Assembly (NCBI GenBank): GCA_009377475.1
Contig: WHTY01000046.1
Span: forward strand, 1-37,003
Source: Actinophytocola sp.
Lineage (GTDB): Bacteria; Actinomycetota; Actinomycetes; Mycobacteriales; Pseudonocardiaceae
Direction of reading: 5' to 3'
Length of the DNA stretch: 37,003 nucleotides
Shown here: piece after piece, positions 24,510-33,498 of the stretch
How the letters are laid out: each line of letters starts with the position of its first letter
Position numbering within the stretch: the stretch's first letter is position 1
Translations under genes and position numbers: made by a program
The notes under the pieces: model-generated
Seen by the model: the letters and a program-made list of their open reading frames with translations, nothing else
The model's database searches: none
What the model was told of the DNA's origin: nothing

Positions 24510-24959
24510 ATGCCAGCAGAGTCGTTCACCTTTGAAGTCACCCGGACGAGCAACGCTAACCCAGCGGCGCTGTTCGCGGTGGTCAGCGACGGGGCGCGCT
24601 GGTCGGAGTGGGCGAAGCCGCTGGTCGCGAGCTCGTCGTTGGTCAAGCCGGGCGCCGACGCGCCGAACGGCGTCGGCTCGGTCCGCAAGCTCGGCGCCGG
24701 CCCGGTCGGGGTGAAGGAAGAGACCACGGCGTACGAGCAGGACCGGCTGCATGCCTACAAGCTGCTGACGCCCGGCCCGGTGGACAACTACCGCGCCGAG
24801 GTGCGGCTGGAGCCGCGCGCGGGCGGCGGCACACAGCTGACCTGGAGCGGGACGTTCGATGAGCGCATCCCAGGCACCGGCAAGCTCGCCCAGCGCGGGC
24901 TGGCGAAGTTCATCGGCGCGGTCGCGGACAAGGCGGTCAAGGCAGCCGAGCGGCGATAG
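24510..24959 (+). CDS. SRPBCC (polyketide cyclase/START-like) family protein
   Basis: A 149-residue protein with the helix-grip fold pattern: FEVTRTSNANPAALFAVVSDGARWSEWAKPL at the N-terminus, strands through VGSVRKLGAGPVGVKEETTAYEQDRLHAYKLL, THT-type strand GGTQLTWSGTFDERIPGTG, and a long C-terminal helix GLAKFIGAVADKAVKAAERR. Such proteins bind a hydrophobic ligand in a central cavity. Ligand unknown. A good ribosome binding site (AGGAGG, 8 nt before ATG) supports the start. It stands alone between other transcription units. Confidence 0.85.
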   Translation: MPAESFTFEVTRTSNANPAALFAVVSDGARWSEWAKPLVASSSLVKPGADAPNGVGSVRKLGAGPVGVKEETTAYEQDRLHAYKLLTPGPVDNYRAEVRLEPRAGGGTQLTWSGTFDERIPGTGKLAQRGLAKFIGAVADKAVKAAERR

Positions 24960-24989
24960 GTGGCGCGGGCCGCCTTGCTCCGCCCGAGT

Positions 24990-25039
24990 GGATCTTGAGG
25001 CTTTCGGGCGATACGGATCGCCGCAGCGCATCAAGATCC
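24990..25039. terminator. Nested hairpin between convergent genes
   Basis: Outer arms GGATCTTGA (24990-24998) and TCAAGATCC (25031-25039) are perfect; inside lies a second perfect stem GGCGAT (25007-25012) with ATCGCC (25017-25022). It is placed 30 bp after the SRPBCC stop and 85 bp beyond the regulator stop on the other strand, so a two-way terminator is likely. Confidence 0.65.
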
Positions 25040-25066
25040 AGCGAGTGCGGCGTTGACGCCAGCTAC

Positions 25067-25121
25067 GGTGTGACTCGCGCGGAATAAGGTGCGACTCGCG
25101 CGGGATAGGGTGTGACTCGCG
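25067..25121. repeat. Three tandem copies of a 21-bp repeat
   Basis: Copies start at 25067, 25088 and 25109, exactly 21 bp apart, with consensus GGTGYGACTCGCGCGGRATA; the third is partial (13 bp). The array ends 2 bp before the stop codon of the minus-strand regulator, so it lies in that gene's 3' untranslated region. A period of two helical turns could suit stacked protein binding. Confidence 0.75.
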
Positions 25122-25123
25122 GG

Positions 25124-25621
25124 TCAGTCGACGCCGTCGGCGTACTGCGCCTTCAACCGGCGGGCGTGCCAGCGTTCGAACAGCAGCGGCAGCTCCTCGG
25201 CGAAGAACTCGAAGAAGTCGCGCATCTCGGCGAGGCGCTTGCCCGCCGGGGTGCTGGCGCCGAGGACGTCGATGCCCTCGCTTGCCGTGTCCACCCACAG
25301 CTTCAGCATGCGATCCTGCTTGAGGAAGCTGGCGTACCACATGTCGTCGACCACTCGGTAGGAATCGCGGCGGTCGCCCGGCACGCGCTCCCTGGCGATG
25401 AGGCCGAGCGGCTCCAGGTAGCGCACCGCGCCGGAAATCGCGGCGGGGCTCACCGACAGCAACTCCGCCAGCTCGCCGGCGGTCAGCCTGCCGCTGTCGG
25501 TCACCATCAGCGCCGCGAACACCCGCGCCGCCATGCGTTGCCAGCCCATGTTGGCGAGCCCCAGCGCCAGCTTCTCCACGAACTGCAGCAGTGCGTCGTC
25601 CCGTTTCGCTTCGCGAGTCAC
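25124..25621 (-). CDS. GbsR/MarR family regulator of the divergent ABC exporter
   Basis: A 165-residue winged-helix regulator. The HTH is SGRLTAGELAELLSVSPAAISGAVRYLEPLGLIARERVPGDRRDSYRV, with flanking dimer helices FVEKLALGLANMGWQRMAARVFAALM and the C-terminal FFEFFAEELPLLFERWHARRL. I chose the GTG at 25621 because AGAGAGGA lies about 8 nt upstream; GTG 25637 is an alternative. It is divergent from the exporter operon with a perfect palindrome between them, so it most likely represses both until an exporter substrate binds. This pairing of regulator and ABC-2 exporter recurs in actinomycetes. Confidence 0.88.
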   Translation of the reverse strand: MTREAKRDDALLQFVEKLALGLANMGWQRMAARVFAALMVTDSGRLTAGELAELLSVSPAAISGAVRYLEPLGLIARERVPGDRRDSYRVVDDMWYASFLKQDRMLKLWVDTASEGIDVLGASTPAGKRLAEMRDFFEFFAEELPLLFERWHARRLKAQYADGVD

Positions 25622-25686
25622 CGGGGCATCCTCTCTCACCTGAACGGCCCACCGGTCAGCCGACCGAATCGTGAACATTTATTATC

Positions 25687-25715
25687 TTCACAAAGTTGTG
25701 AAATCAGTGTAGCTT
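25687..25715 (+). promoter_or_regulatory. Exporter promoter with palindromic operator
   Basis: TTCACAA-AG-TTGTGAA (25687-25702) is a perfect 7-bp-arm palindrome. Its left arm TTCACA (25687-25692) can serve as a -35 with 17-nt spacing to TAGCTT (25710-25715), an ideal TANNNT -10. Transcription would start at the ATG at 25723, giving a leaderless mRNA. A regulator dimer on the palindrome would cover the -35. Confidence 0.7.
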
Positions 25716-25722
25716 CCCGGAT

Positions 25723-26649
25723 ATGGACGACACCACACCCGCGATCGCGGTGACCGGGCTCACCAAGTCGTTCGGACGCACCCGCGCGCTCGACGGTCTC
25801 GACCTGACCGTCACCAGGGGGGAAATCCACGGCTTCCTCGGCCCGAACGGCTCAGGCAAAACCACCACCATCCGCATGCTGCTCGGCCTACTCAAGGCCG
25901 ATGGCGGCACCGCGCGCCTGCTCGGCGGCGACCCATGGACGGACGTCGCCAGCCTGCATCGCCGCCTCGCGTACGTGCCGGGCGACGTCAACCTGTGGCC
26001 CAACCTCTCCGGCGGCGAGGTCATCGACCTGCTCGGCAGGCTGCGCGGCGGGCTCGACGCCCGCAGGCGCGACGACCTGATCGAGCGGTTCGACCTCGAC
26101 CCGAGGAAGAAGGGCCGTACCTACTCCAAGGGCAACCGGCAGAAGGTCGCGATCATCGCGGCGCTGTCGTCGAACGTCGACCTGCTGCTGCTCGACGAAC
26201 CCACCGCTGGCCTCGACCCGCTCATGGAAGCGACGTTCCAGACCGCGATCCAGGAGGACCGCGCGCAGGGCCGCACGGTGCTGCTGTCCAGCCACATCCT
26301 CGCCGAGGTCGAGGCGCTGTGCGACCGGGTAAGCATTATCCGCAACGGAAAGACGGTCGAGACCGGCACGCTCGATGAGCTGCGGCACCTCACCAGGACG
26401 TCGATCACCGCCGAGCTGGCTGGACCCGCGGACGGTCTCGCCACGCTGGCCGACGTGCACGACGTCAAGGTCGACGGCAACACGGTGCGGTTCGACGTCG
26501 AGACCGCCGCGCTCGACGAGGCGCTCAAGCACCTCACGTCGGTCGGCGTGCGGAGTCTCGTCAGCCAACCGCCCACATTGGAGGAGCTGTTCCTCCGGCA
26601 CTACACCGAGGAAACCGCTCGCGCGAACGGCAAGGCGCGCCGGCCATGA
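25723..26649 (+). CDS. ABC exporter ATP-binding protein
   Basis: A 308-residue ATPase of the drug-exporter (DrrA-like) type. Walker A is [10 protein letters not shown] near residue 40; the Walker B and D-loop are [13 protein letters not shown]; the H-loop is LLSSHI. The signature motif is YSKGNRQK rather than LSGGQ, a variant seen in this exporter group. A C-terminal domain of about 80 residues follows. Its stop overlaps the first permease start (ATGA). It powers export through the two following permeases. Confidence 0.93.
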   Translation: MDDTTPAIAVTGLTKSFGRTRALDGLDLTVTRGEIHGFLGPNGSGKTTTIRMLLGLLKADGGTARLLGGDPWTDVASLHRRLAYVPGDVNLWPNLSGGEVIDLLGRLRGGLDARRRDDLIERFDLDPRKKGRTYSKGNRQKVAIIAALSSNVDLLLLDEPTAGLDPLMEATFQTAIQEDRAQGRTVLLSSHILAEVEALCDRVSIIRNGKTVETGTLDELRHLTRTSITAELAGPADGLATLADVHDVKVDGNTVRFDVETAALDEALKHLTSVGVRSLVSQPPTLEELFLRHYTEETARANGKARRP

Positions 26650-28289
26650 GCACGATCGTGGTAACCGAACCGTCCACACGCGACACAGAAACGACGTTGA
26701 CGGGCTTCAGCACGCTGCTGCGCTTCGGGTTGCGGCGCGAGCGCGTCCGGATGCCGGTCTGGATCGCCGCGCTGACGCTGCTCACGGTGTCCACTGTGGC
26801 CGGATTTCCCGACCTCTACCCGACGGCGGCGTCGCGACAGTCCCGGGCGTCCTTGATGGACAGTCCAGCCGCGACCGCCATGAACGGCCCCGGCTTCGGG
26901 CTGGACAACTACACGTTCGGCGCGATGCTGGCCAACGAGATGACCGGCTTCCTCGCGATCTTCGTCGCGCTCATAAGCGTGCTGATGGTCAGCAGGCACA
27001 CCCGGCACGAGGAGGAACAGGGCCGTGCCGAACTGATCCGGGCGGGCATTGTCGGTAGGCACGCCAGCCTCAGCGCTGCGCTGGCCGTCACCGTGATCGC
27101 GAACCTGCTGCTCGCGGTGGTCCTCACCGTCGTGCTCGGCGGGATGGGAATCGAGACGATCACGTGGGGCGGGACGGCCCTGTTCGCCGCGTCGTTGGCG
27201 ATGGTCGGCATCGTGTTCGCCGCCGCGTCCGCCGTCTCGGCGCAGGTCTTCGAGCACGGCAGGGCGGCGTCCGGCATGGCGGGCGCCCTGATCGGTGTGG
27301 CGTACGCGCTGCGGGCGGCGGGCGACATGGGCAACGACTTCCTCTCCTGGCTCTCGCCGATCGGCTGGGCGCAGCGGACGAAGTCCTACGTGGACGACAC
27401 GGCGTGGCCGCTGCTGCTCGGACTCGTGGTAGCGGGCGTGTTGGTGGCCGTTGCGTACTTGCTCAGCACCCGCCGGGACGTCGGCGCGGGACTGCGGCAA
27501 CCAAGGCCCGGTGCGGCTGGCGCGTCCGACGCGCTGACCACGCCGCTCGGCTTCGCGTTGCGGCTGCACCGAGGTGCGGTGATCGGCTGGACGTCTGCGC
27601 TGTTTCTTTTCGGCGCGATGTACGGCTCGCTGGCGTCCGAAGTGGAGTCGTTCGTCGAGGACAACCCCGCGATGCAGGAGTTCGTGCGGCAGATGGGCAG
27701 CGCGTCGTTCACGCAGTCCTGGCTGGCATTGATCATGTCGATGCTGGCGATGGTGTGCTCGGTGTTCGGTGTGCTCGTCGTCGTGCGGATGCGCACCGAG
27801 GAGACGTCGGGCCGCGCGGAGCCCGTGCTGTCCACCGCGCTCACCCGCGCGAAGTGGGTCGCGGGCCACCTCGCCGTCGCGCTCGGCGGCGGTGCGGTCG
27901 TGATGCTGTCCGGCGGGCTCGGCCTCGGCGTGAGCGCCATGGCGAGCACGGGCGACTCGACGTTGCTGCCCGACCTGCTCGGCGCGGCGCTGGCGTACGT
28001 TCCGGCGGTGTGGCTGACGACCGGGCTCGCGCTGACGCTGTTCGGGCTGCTGCCGGGCACGGTGCACGCGACGTGGGTGGTGCTCGGGTACGGGCTGTTC
28101 ATCGGGATGCTCGGCCCGCTGCTGCAACTGCCCGGTTGGCTGAACAACCTGTCGCCGTTCTCGCACGTGCCGCAACTGCCTGCGGTGGACGTCGAGGTCA
28201 CGCCGTTGGTGCTGCTCACGGCGGTCGCGGCGGCGCTGGTCGCGCTCGGGTTCGGCGCGTTCCGGCAGCGCGACCTCGCATCGGTGTAG
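26646..28289 (+). CDS. ABC-2 type exporter permease 1
   Basis: A 547-residue membrane protein with about twelve hydrophobic segments, arranged as two similar halves: an N-terminal half to about residue 270 and a second starting at [20 protein letters not shown]. Conserved pieces are [43 protein letters not shown], and the near-C-terminal [27 protein letters not shown]. It resembles permeases of polyketide-antibiotic exporters in Streptomyces and relatives. It is translationally coupled to the ATPase gene. Confidence 0.9.
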   Translation: MSTIVVTEPSTRDTETTLTGFSTLLRFGLRRERVRMPVWIAALTLLTVSTVAGFPDLYPTAASRQSRASLMDSPAATAMNGPGFGLDNYTFGAMLANEMTGFLAIFVALISVLMVSRHTRHEEEQGRAELIRAGIVGRHASLSAALAVTVIANLLLAVVLTVVLGGMGIETITWGGTALFAASLAMVGIVFAAASAVSAQVFEHGRAASGMAGALIGVAYALRAAGDMGNDFLSWLSPIGWAQRTKSYVDDTAWPLLLGLVVAGVLVAVAYLLSTRRDVGAGLRQPRPGAAGASDALTTPLGFALRLHRGAVIGWTSALFLFGAMYGSLASEVESFVEDNPAMQEFVRQMGSASFTQSWLALIMSMLAMVCSVFGVLVVVRMRTEETSGRAEPVLSTALTRAKWVAGHLAVALGGGAVVMLSGGLGLGVSAMASTGDSTLLPDLLGAALAYVPAVWLTTGLALTLFGLLPGTVHATWVVLGYGLFIGMLGPLLQLPGWLNNLSPFSHVPQLPAVDVEVTPLVLLTAVAAALVALGFGAFRQRDLASV

Positions 28290-28293
28290 CGCG

Positions 28294-29889
28294 ATGACGG
28301 CGTTGGCGGGCACCGGCCAGTTGGTCCGGCTGGCGCTACGGCGGGACAGGTTCGTGTTGCCGCCGTGGCTGCTGGTGCTCGGCCTGCTCCCTGCTGGTGT
28401 CGCCAACGCCTACGAACAGCTCTACCCCACCGAGGCGATGCGGGAGCCGCTGACGGCGACCGTTGGCGCGAACCCCGCGCTCGCGGTGCTGCTCGGCCCG
28501 GCGTTCGACCTGTCGACCCCGGGCGGGTTCACGGCGTGGCGGCTGCTCGGGTTCCACGCGGTGGTCGTCGCGCTGATGGTGATCTTCACGGTCACCCGCC
28601 ACACGCGGGCGGAGGAGGAGACCGCGCGGTACGAGCTGCTGGCGTCGGGCGTCATCGGCCGCTACGCGCCGTTGACGGCGGCGGTGCTGGTGTCGGTCGG
28701 CGCGGTGACGCTCGGGGGCGCGTTCGCTGTGTCGTTGCTGCTCGCGGCCGGGCTTCCGGTCGCGGGATCGGTGGCGTACGGGGCCGCGCTCGCGGCGGCG
28801 GGCTGGACGTTCACCGGCGTCGCCGCCATCGCCGCGCAGCTCGTGCCGTTCGCGCGGACGTCGAACGGCATCGCCACCGGCGTCCTCGGCGCGGCGTTCC
28901 TGCTGCGGGGGCTCGGGGACGCCTCGGGCGAGGTGGGCTGGCTGTCGTGGCTGTCGCCGGTTGGGTGGGCGCAGCAACTGCGGCCGTTCGCGGGTGAACG
29001 CTGGTGGGTGCTCGCGCTGTCTGCCGTCGTGGCGGTGGGCACCCTCGGCGTGGGGTACGTCCTGCTGGGCCGCCGCGACGCCGGTGCCGGGATCCTGGCG
29101 GAGCGGATCGGCAGGACGCACGCCGCACCGAGTCTGCGCAGTCCGCTCGCACTGGCCTGGCGGCTGCACCGGGGGTCGCTGATCGGCTGGAGCATCGGCG
29201 TCGCGATCTCCGGCGCGGCGTTCGGGGCGATCGCGCTCGGCATCGGCGACCTGATCGGCGACAACCCGACGATGCGCGAGATATTCATGCGCATGGGCGG
29301 GTCCGAGGTGGTCATCGACGCCTTTCTCGCGCAGATCGCCGGGATGTTCGGCATGATCGTCGCGTTCTACGGCGTGCAGGCGGCGCTGCGGGCGCGCGGG
29401 GAGGAAGTCGTCACGCGGCTGGAGCCGGTGTTGGCGACGTCGGTGACCCGGCTGCGGTTCGTGACGAGTCACCTGGTGTTCGCGCTGGTCGGCAGCGCCG
29501 TGGTGCTGCTGGCGGCAGGGTTGGGCGCCGGGGTCGCGCACGGGCTGCGGGCTGGCGACGTCGCGGGCAACGCGGGCGCGATGCTCGGCGCGGCGTTGGT
29601 GCAGCTTCCGGCGATCTGGCTGGTCGTGGGCGTCGCGGTGGTGCTGTACGGGTTCGCGCCCCGGCGGACGTCGGCGGCGTGGGGTATCGCCGCGGGGTTC
29701 GTCCTGCTCGCGCTGTTCGGTCCGGTGCTCAACCTGGACCCGGCGCTCGTCGACGTCTCGCCGTTCAGTCACGTGCCGCGCTTGCCCTCCGCCGATGTCG
29801 CGGTTGCTCCGTTGGTGTGGCTGACGGCGCTTGCCGCTGTCCTGTTCGCGGCGGGCCTCGCGGCGTTTCGGCGTCGCGATATCGGCTGA
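28294..29889 (+). CDS. ABC-2 type exporter permease 2
   Basis: A 531-residue paralogue of the preceding permease with the same two-half plan: RHTRAEEETARYELLASGVIGRYA, GWLSWLSPVGWAQQLRPF, LALAWRLHRGSLIGWS, and DVSPFSHVPRLPSADVAVAPLVW. The gap to permease 1 is 4 bp. Two full-length permeases with one ATPase suggest either a heteromeric channel or a duplicated transporter of changed specificity. No substrate-synthesis genes are nearby, so a resistance or cell-envelope role is as likely as natural-product export. Confidence 0.9.
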   Translation: MTALAGTGQLVRLALRRDRFVLPPWLLVLGLLPAGVANAYEQLYPTEAMREPLTATVGANPALAVLLGPAFDLSTPGGFTAWRLLGFHAVVVALMVIFTVTRHTRAEEETARYELLASGVIGRYAPLTAAVLVSVGAVTLGGAFAVSLLLAAGLPVAGSVAYGAALAAAGWTFTGVAAIAAQLVPFARTSNGIATGVLGAAFLLRGLGDASGEVGWLSWLSPVGWAQQLRPFAGERWWVLALSAVVAVGTLGVGYVLLGRRDAGAGILAERIGRTHAAPSLRSPLALAWRLHRGSLIGWSIGVAISGAAFGAIALGIGDLIGDNPTMREIFMRMGGSEVVIDAFLAQIAGMFGMIVAFYGVQAALRARGEEVVTRLEPVLATSVTRLRFVTSHLVFALVGSAVVLLAAGLGAGVAHGLRAGDVAGNAGAMLGAALVQLPAIWLVVGVAVVLYGFAPRRTSAAWGIAAGFVLLALFGPVLNLDPALVDVSPFSHVPRLPSADVAVAPLVWLTALAAVLFAAGLAAFRRRDIG

Positions 29890-29893
29890 GTGG

Positions 29894-29948
29894 GCGCGGT
29901 GAAAGCGTCACTCACCGCGCCTAGCGCAGCGAAAGCGTCTTTCACCGC
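29894..29948 (+). promoter_or_regulatory. Two mutually exclusive hairpins before ilvD
   Basis: GCGCGGTGA (29894-29902) pairs with TCACCGCGC (29912-29920); alternatively GCGGTGAAAG (29896-29905) pairs with CTTTCACCGC (29939-29948). The left arms overlap, so only one can form. GAAAGCGTC occurs twice (29901 and 29931). It may be the exporter operon terminator, a dispersed repeat, or a switch for ilvD. Confidence 0.45.
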
Positions 29949-30003
29949 AGTGCCTTGCGACCGAGGCGGGCGTTTTCCCGCGCGATGAGGGACGATGCGG
30001 TGC

Positions 30004-31689
30004 ATGACTGAGCAGCAGCACCCCACCAAACCCCGCAGCTACGAGGTGACCAGCGGCTACGAGCGCGCGCCAGCGCGGGCGATGCTGCGTGCCGTTGGCA
30101 TGACCGACGACGACTTCGAGAAGTCGCAGATCGGCATCGCGTCGTCGTGGAACGAAATCACGCCGTGCAACCTGTCGTTGCAGCGGCTCGCGGCGGGCTC
30201 CAAGGACGGCGTCCGCGACGCGGGCGGCTTCCCGATGGAGTTCGGCACCATCTCCGTGTCCGATGGCATTTCCATGGGCCACGAGGGCATGCGCGCCTCG
30301 CTGGTCAGCCGCGAGATCATCGCGGACTCCGTCGAGTGCGTCGTGCACGCCGAACGGCTCGACGGCACCGTGTTGCTCGCCGGGTGCGACAAGTCGTTGC
30401 CCGGCATGCTGATGGCCGCCGCGCGACTGGACCTCGCGTCGGTGTTCCTCTACGCCGGGTCGACGTTGCCCGGTCAGGTCGACAACCACGACATCACCAT
30501 CCAGGACGCCTTCGAGGGCGTCGGCGCGTGCGCGTTGGGCCGCATCACACCGGAGGAACTGGACGACATCGAACGCCACGCCTGTCCGGGTGAAGGCGCG
30601 TGCGGCGGCATGTTCACCGCAAACACCATGGCGAGCGCGGCCGAGGCGCTGGGCATGTCGCTGCCCGGGTCGGCGTCGCCACCCGCCCCGGACCGCCGCA
30701 GGGACGACTACGCACGCCGCTCCGGTGTCGCCGTCGTGGATCTCATCAAGAACGGCGTCACCGCGCGGCAGATCATGACGCGCAAGGCGTTCGAGAACGC
30801 CATCACCGTGGTCACCGCGCTCGGCGGGTCGACAAACGCCGTGCTGCACCTGCTCGCGATCGCGCGCGAGGCCGAGGTCGAGCTGAACATCGACGACTTC
30901 AACCGCATCGGGGAGCGCACGCCGTTGTTGGCCGACGTCAAGCCGTTCGGCCGCTACGTCATGAGCGACATCGACGGCGTCGGCGGGCTGCCGGTCGTGA
31001 TGAAGGCACTGCTCGACGCGGGTCTGCTGCACGGCGACACGCTCACCGTCACCGGCGCGACCATGGCGGAGAACCTGGCGGAGATCAGCCCGCCCGACCC
31101 GGACGGCAAGATCATCGCGGCGGCGTCCAGCCCGCTCGCGCCGACCGGCGGGCTGACGATCCTGCGCGGCTCGCTCGCGCCGGAGGGCGCGGTGGTCAAG
31201 AGCGCGTCGCTGGCTGGCGGCGTCACCGAGGGCCGCGCGCGGGTGTTCGACGACGAGGCGGACGCCATGCACGCGGTGACCGAGGGCGAGATCAAGCCGG
31301 GCGACGCGGTGGTGATTCGTTACGAGGGCCCCGCTGGCGGGCCGGGGATGCGGGAGATGCTGGCGGTGACGGCGGCGATCAAGGGCGCTGGCCTCGGTTC
31401 CGACGTCCTGCTGCTCACCGACGGCCGGTTCTCCGGCGCCACGCACGGGCCGTGCATCGGGCACGTCGCGCCGGAGGCCACGCGGGGCGGGCCGATCGGG
31501 CTGGTCGCAGACGGCGACCGGGTGCGGCTCGACCTCGACGCGCGGCGGCTCGACCTGCTGGTTGACGAGGCGGAGCTTGAGCGGCGGCGGCAGGCATGGA
31601 AGCCCCGCCCGCCCCGCTACACGACCGGCGTCCTGGCGAAGTTCGCGAAGCTGGTTGGGTCCGCTGCGGATGGCGCCGTGTGCGGCTGA
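30004..31689 (+). CDS. ilvD: Dihydroxy-acid dehydratase
   Basis: A 561-residue Fe-S enzyme of valine, isoleucine and leucine synthesis, turning 2,3-dihydroxy-acids into 2-keto acids. Cluster cysteines are in [18 protein letters not shown] and [16 protein letters not shown]; the substrate region [14 protein letters not shown] and the late [17 protein letters not shown] are intact. I take ATG 30004; an in-frame ATG at 29995 lies nearer to a GAGGG and is possible. The gene stands alone between strong hairpins; no other ilv genes are in the window. Confidence 0.95.
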   Translation: MTEQQHPTKPRSYEVTSGYERAPARAMLRAVGMTDDDFEKSQIGIASSWNEITPCNLSLQRLAAGSKDGVRDAGGFPMEFGTISVSDGISMGHEGMRASLVSREIIADSVECVVHAERLDGTVLLAGCDKSLPGMLMAAARLDLASVFLYAGSTLPGQVDNHDITIQDAFEGVGACALGRITPEELDDIERHACPGEGACGGMFTANTMASAAEALGMSLPGSASPPAPDRRRDDYARRSGVAVVDLIKNGVTARQIMTRKAFENAITVVTALGGSTNAVLHLLAIAREAEVELNIDDFNRIGERTPLLADVKPFGRYVMSDIDGVGGLPVVMKALLDAGLLHGDTLTVTGATMAENLAEISPPDPDGKIIAAASSPLAPTGGLTILRGSLAPEGAVVKSASLAGGVTEGRARVFDDEADAMHAVTEGEIKPGDAVVIRYEGPAGGPGMREMLAVTAAIKGAGLGSDVLLLTDGRFSGATHGPCIGHVAPEATRGGPIGLVADGDRVRLDLDARRLDLLVDEAELERRRQAWKPRPPRYTTGVLAKFAKLVGSAADGAVCG

Positions 31690-31719
31690 CGCCGGGCGTG
31701 GGTGACGCCGGGCGAGCCC

Positions 31720-31760
31720 AAGGTGCCCTTGGGTACACAATGCGTGCCCAAGGGCACCTT
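31720..31760 (+). terminator. Hairpin after ilvD, 17-bp stem
   Basis: Arms 31720-31736 and 31744-31760 (AAGGTGCCCTTGGG and complement) pair over 17 bp with one G-T wobble and a 7-nt loop, 31 bp after the ilvD stop. Just beyond, a GC-rich motif CACGCCCCGCC is repeated three times at about 14-bp spacing (31761-31801). Confidence 0.75.
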
Positions 31761-31836
31761 CGGCACGCCCCGCCCGGCACGCCCCGCCAGCACGCCCCGC
31801 CCGGACGTGCACCCGTGCCGGACCCCGCCGGGCGCA

Positions 31837-31883
31837 ACGAAGGGCTTCTTACTTGCGTCTGGCGCAAGTAAGAAGCCCTTCGT
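31837..31883. terminator. Hairpin with perfect 21-bp stem between convergent genes
   Basis: Arms 31837-31857 and 31863-31883 are perfectly complementary around a TCTGG loop, beginning GAAGGGCTTCTTACTTGCG. It lies between ilvD and the convergent LVIVD gene (stop at 31915). Long GAAG/CTTC hairpins like this, as I recall, are dispersed in Pseudonocardiaceae intergenic regions. Confidence 0.85.
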
Positions 31884-31914
31884 AACAGCCAATACCGGAG
31901 TTACCTCACCGGAC

Positions 31915-33198
31915 TCACTTCACCTTGAGGACAAACAGCCCCCGGTCCATCGTGCTGACACCAACGATGTCCTTGCTGAAGTAGGGGTAGTTGCTCCAGG
32001 TGCCGCCCTCGAACGACGCGTTGTCGTTCTCCGGGTAGACGTCGAAGAACGCCCTTTCCGAGAGCTCGCCGGAAGCGACCTTCTTCGTGTCGTACACGCG
32101 CAAGCCCGAGGTGTAGTTCGAGGCGTAGGCGCACTGGTTCTTGATGTAGATGTTGTGGTCGATCGACGTCGTGTCGTTGTCGAACGTCCCGATGTGCTGC
32201 GGGTCGTCGAGGTCACGCATGTCCCAGATCCGGGTCCTGGTGTTGTTGCCGTGCTCGACCTCGTCCAGTTCGTCGCCGTGCAGGAAGTACTTCTGGTCCG
32301 GCGTGAGCCAGCCCTGGTGGCTGTAGCCGGCGCCCGAGTACGACACGCGGGCGACCCTGGTCGGGTTGTCCTTGTCGGTGACGTCCGTGATGGACACGAA
32401 GTGACCGTCCCCGCCGCGGTCCGCGTTCGAGTTGAAGCACAGCTCGCGGCCCTGGTAGTCGGCGTCAGGACCGGAGTACGTCACGCACTGGGTGTCGTGG
32501 ATGTAGCCGTCGTCGGCGTAGCACCCGGCACCGGTCGGGTTGGTCGGGTCGTTGACGTCGACCATGTGCAGCCCGCCGTCGCAGGTGCTGGTGCCGATCG
32601 CGTAGGCGTAGCCAGTGTCCTCGTTGATGGCGACGTTGTGGGCGTTGCCGAAGCCGTCATAGTGGGCGTCCTCGGTGAACGTCCCGCTCTCGTCGCGCAG
32701 CCGGGTCAGGTCGAACACCTGCATCCCGTGCGGCCGCTGCTCGCCGACGACGAACGCGTGGTTGTCGAAGACCTTGATGTCGCGCCAGGCCGACCGGTGC
32801 TCGTCCTCGACGTGGGTAGGCAGCATGCCGACGACTTCCGCCTTGCGCGGGTTGCGCAGGTCAACGAACACGGTGCCCTCGGTGCCGCCGACGATGGCGT
32901 AGTCCGTACCGGTCGCCGGGTCGGTCCAGCCCCACATGTCGTTGGCGAAGCTGAGGCCGAGGTCCTCCAGCCACAGGTGGTCGAGCATGTCGATGCCATC
33001 GCAGCTGTAGGTGTCGGCGGCGACGCCGTTGACACAGGCTGCGGTGCCGTTCGGCGCCGAGGTCATCTCCGCGGCGCGCTCCTCCGCCGTCGGTGGTGAG
33101 ACCTCGTCGAACTGCTGCTCATGCGCCGATGCCGGGATAGCACCGATGACCGACGCTGATAACAGCGCGATCGCCGCGGTAGCGAGAGTTGCTCTCAT
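31915..33198 (-). CDS. Secreted LVIVD-repeat / choice-of-anchor B family protein
   Basis: A 427-residue exported protein. The signal peptide is MRATLATAAIALLSASVIGA, with a likely AXA cleavage after PASA near residue 25. The rest is a beta-propeller-like series of repeats with strands such as GTVFVDLRNP, HGMQVFDLTRL, GLHMVDVNDP and GLRVYDTKK, the LVIVD/choice-of-anchor B pattern. Several aromatic and acidic residues and four or more Cys (TAACVNG, YSCDG, STCDGG) suggest a disulphide-stabilised extracellular fold. Function is unknown; it faces away from the secreted nuclease across a 300-bp divergent gap and may be co-regulated with it. Confidence 0.85.
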   Translation of the reverse strand: MRATLATAAIALLSASVIGAIPASAHEQQFDEVSPPTAEERAAEMTSAPNGTAACVNGVAADTYSCDGIDMLDHLWLEDLGLSFANDMWGWTDPATGTDYAIVGGTEGTVFVDLRNPRKAEVVGMLPTHVEDEHRSAWRDIKVFDNHAFVVGEQRPHGMQVFDLTRLRDESGTFTEDAHYDGFGNAHNVAINEDTGYAYAIGTSTCDGGLHMVDVNDPTNPTGAGCYADDGYIHDTQCVTYSGPDADYQGRELCFNSNADRGGDGHFVSITDVTDKDNPTRVARVSYSGAGYSHQGWLTPDQKYFLHGDELDEVEHGNNTRTRIWDMRDLDDPQHIGTFDNDTTSIDHNIYIKNQCAYASNYTSGLRVYDTKKVASGELSERAFFDVYPENDNASFEGGTWSNYPYFSKDIVGVSTMDRGLFVLKVK

Positions 33199-33498
33199 TC
33201 GTTCCCTCCCGGGTTGTCCGCCGTGGTACGGCGGTCGTGACCTCGATCACCCAATCGGGTACGAATGGGTTTCACAATAGACTGAATGGGCGAACCTTTT
33301 TGTCGCTGCGTGACAACGCTTGGCGACCTGCCCGAAAGTCGCGCGACAACACCGCGCTGCACCGATTCCGATATATGACCGACTAAAGTCGTGAGCCAAC
33401 CGGGTGCTTTTCGTCGCAAACCGTCAATTCGGCTTCTTCCCCGCATTCACTCCGGTGAGCGACCATGGCGTCACCGTCCATGACGAGAGGGGGACGCG
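33199..33498. other. Divergent promoter region of two secreted-protein genes
   Basis: This 300-bp, relatively A/T-rich gap has no gene. It contains TTGTC (33300-33304) with GACAA (33312-33316) and the palindrome GTCGCGCGAC (33338-33347) followed by AAC, so CGACAA-type half-sites recur. I could not define promoters with confidence. Confidence 0.4.

Noticed and set aside
26601..28406. 601-codon minus-strand frame opposite the first ABC permease
   Set aside because: Antisense of a clear membrane permease gene; composition rich in Arg, Gln and His is typical of a shadow frame.
29894..30003. Classical ilv attenuator or known riboswitch upstream of ilvD
   Set aside because: No leader peptide with branched-chain codons and no known riboswitch core; only the alternative hairpins are reported.
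33199..33498. PHO box for phosphate control of the secreted nuclease
   Set aside because: I found no convincing pair of PHO-type direct repeats; GGTTTCACAATAG is only a weak resemblance.
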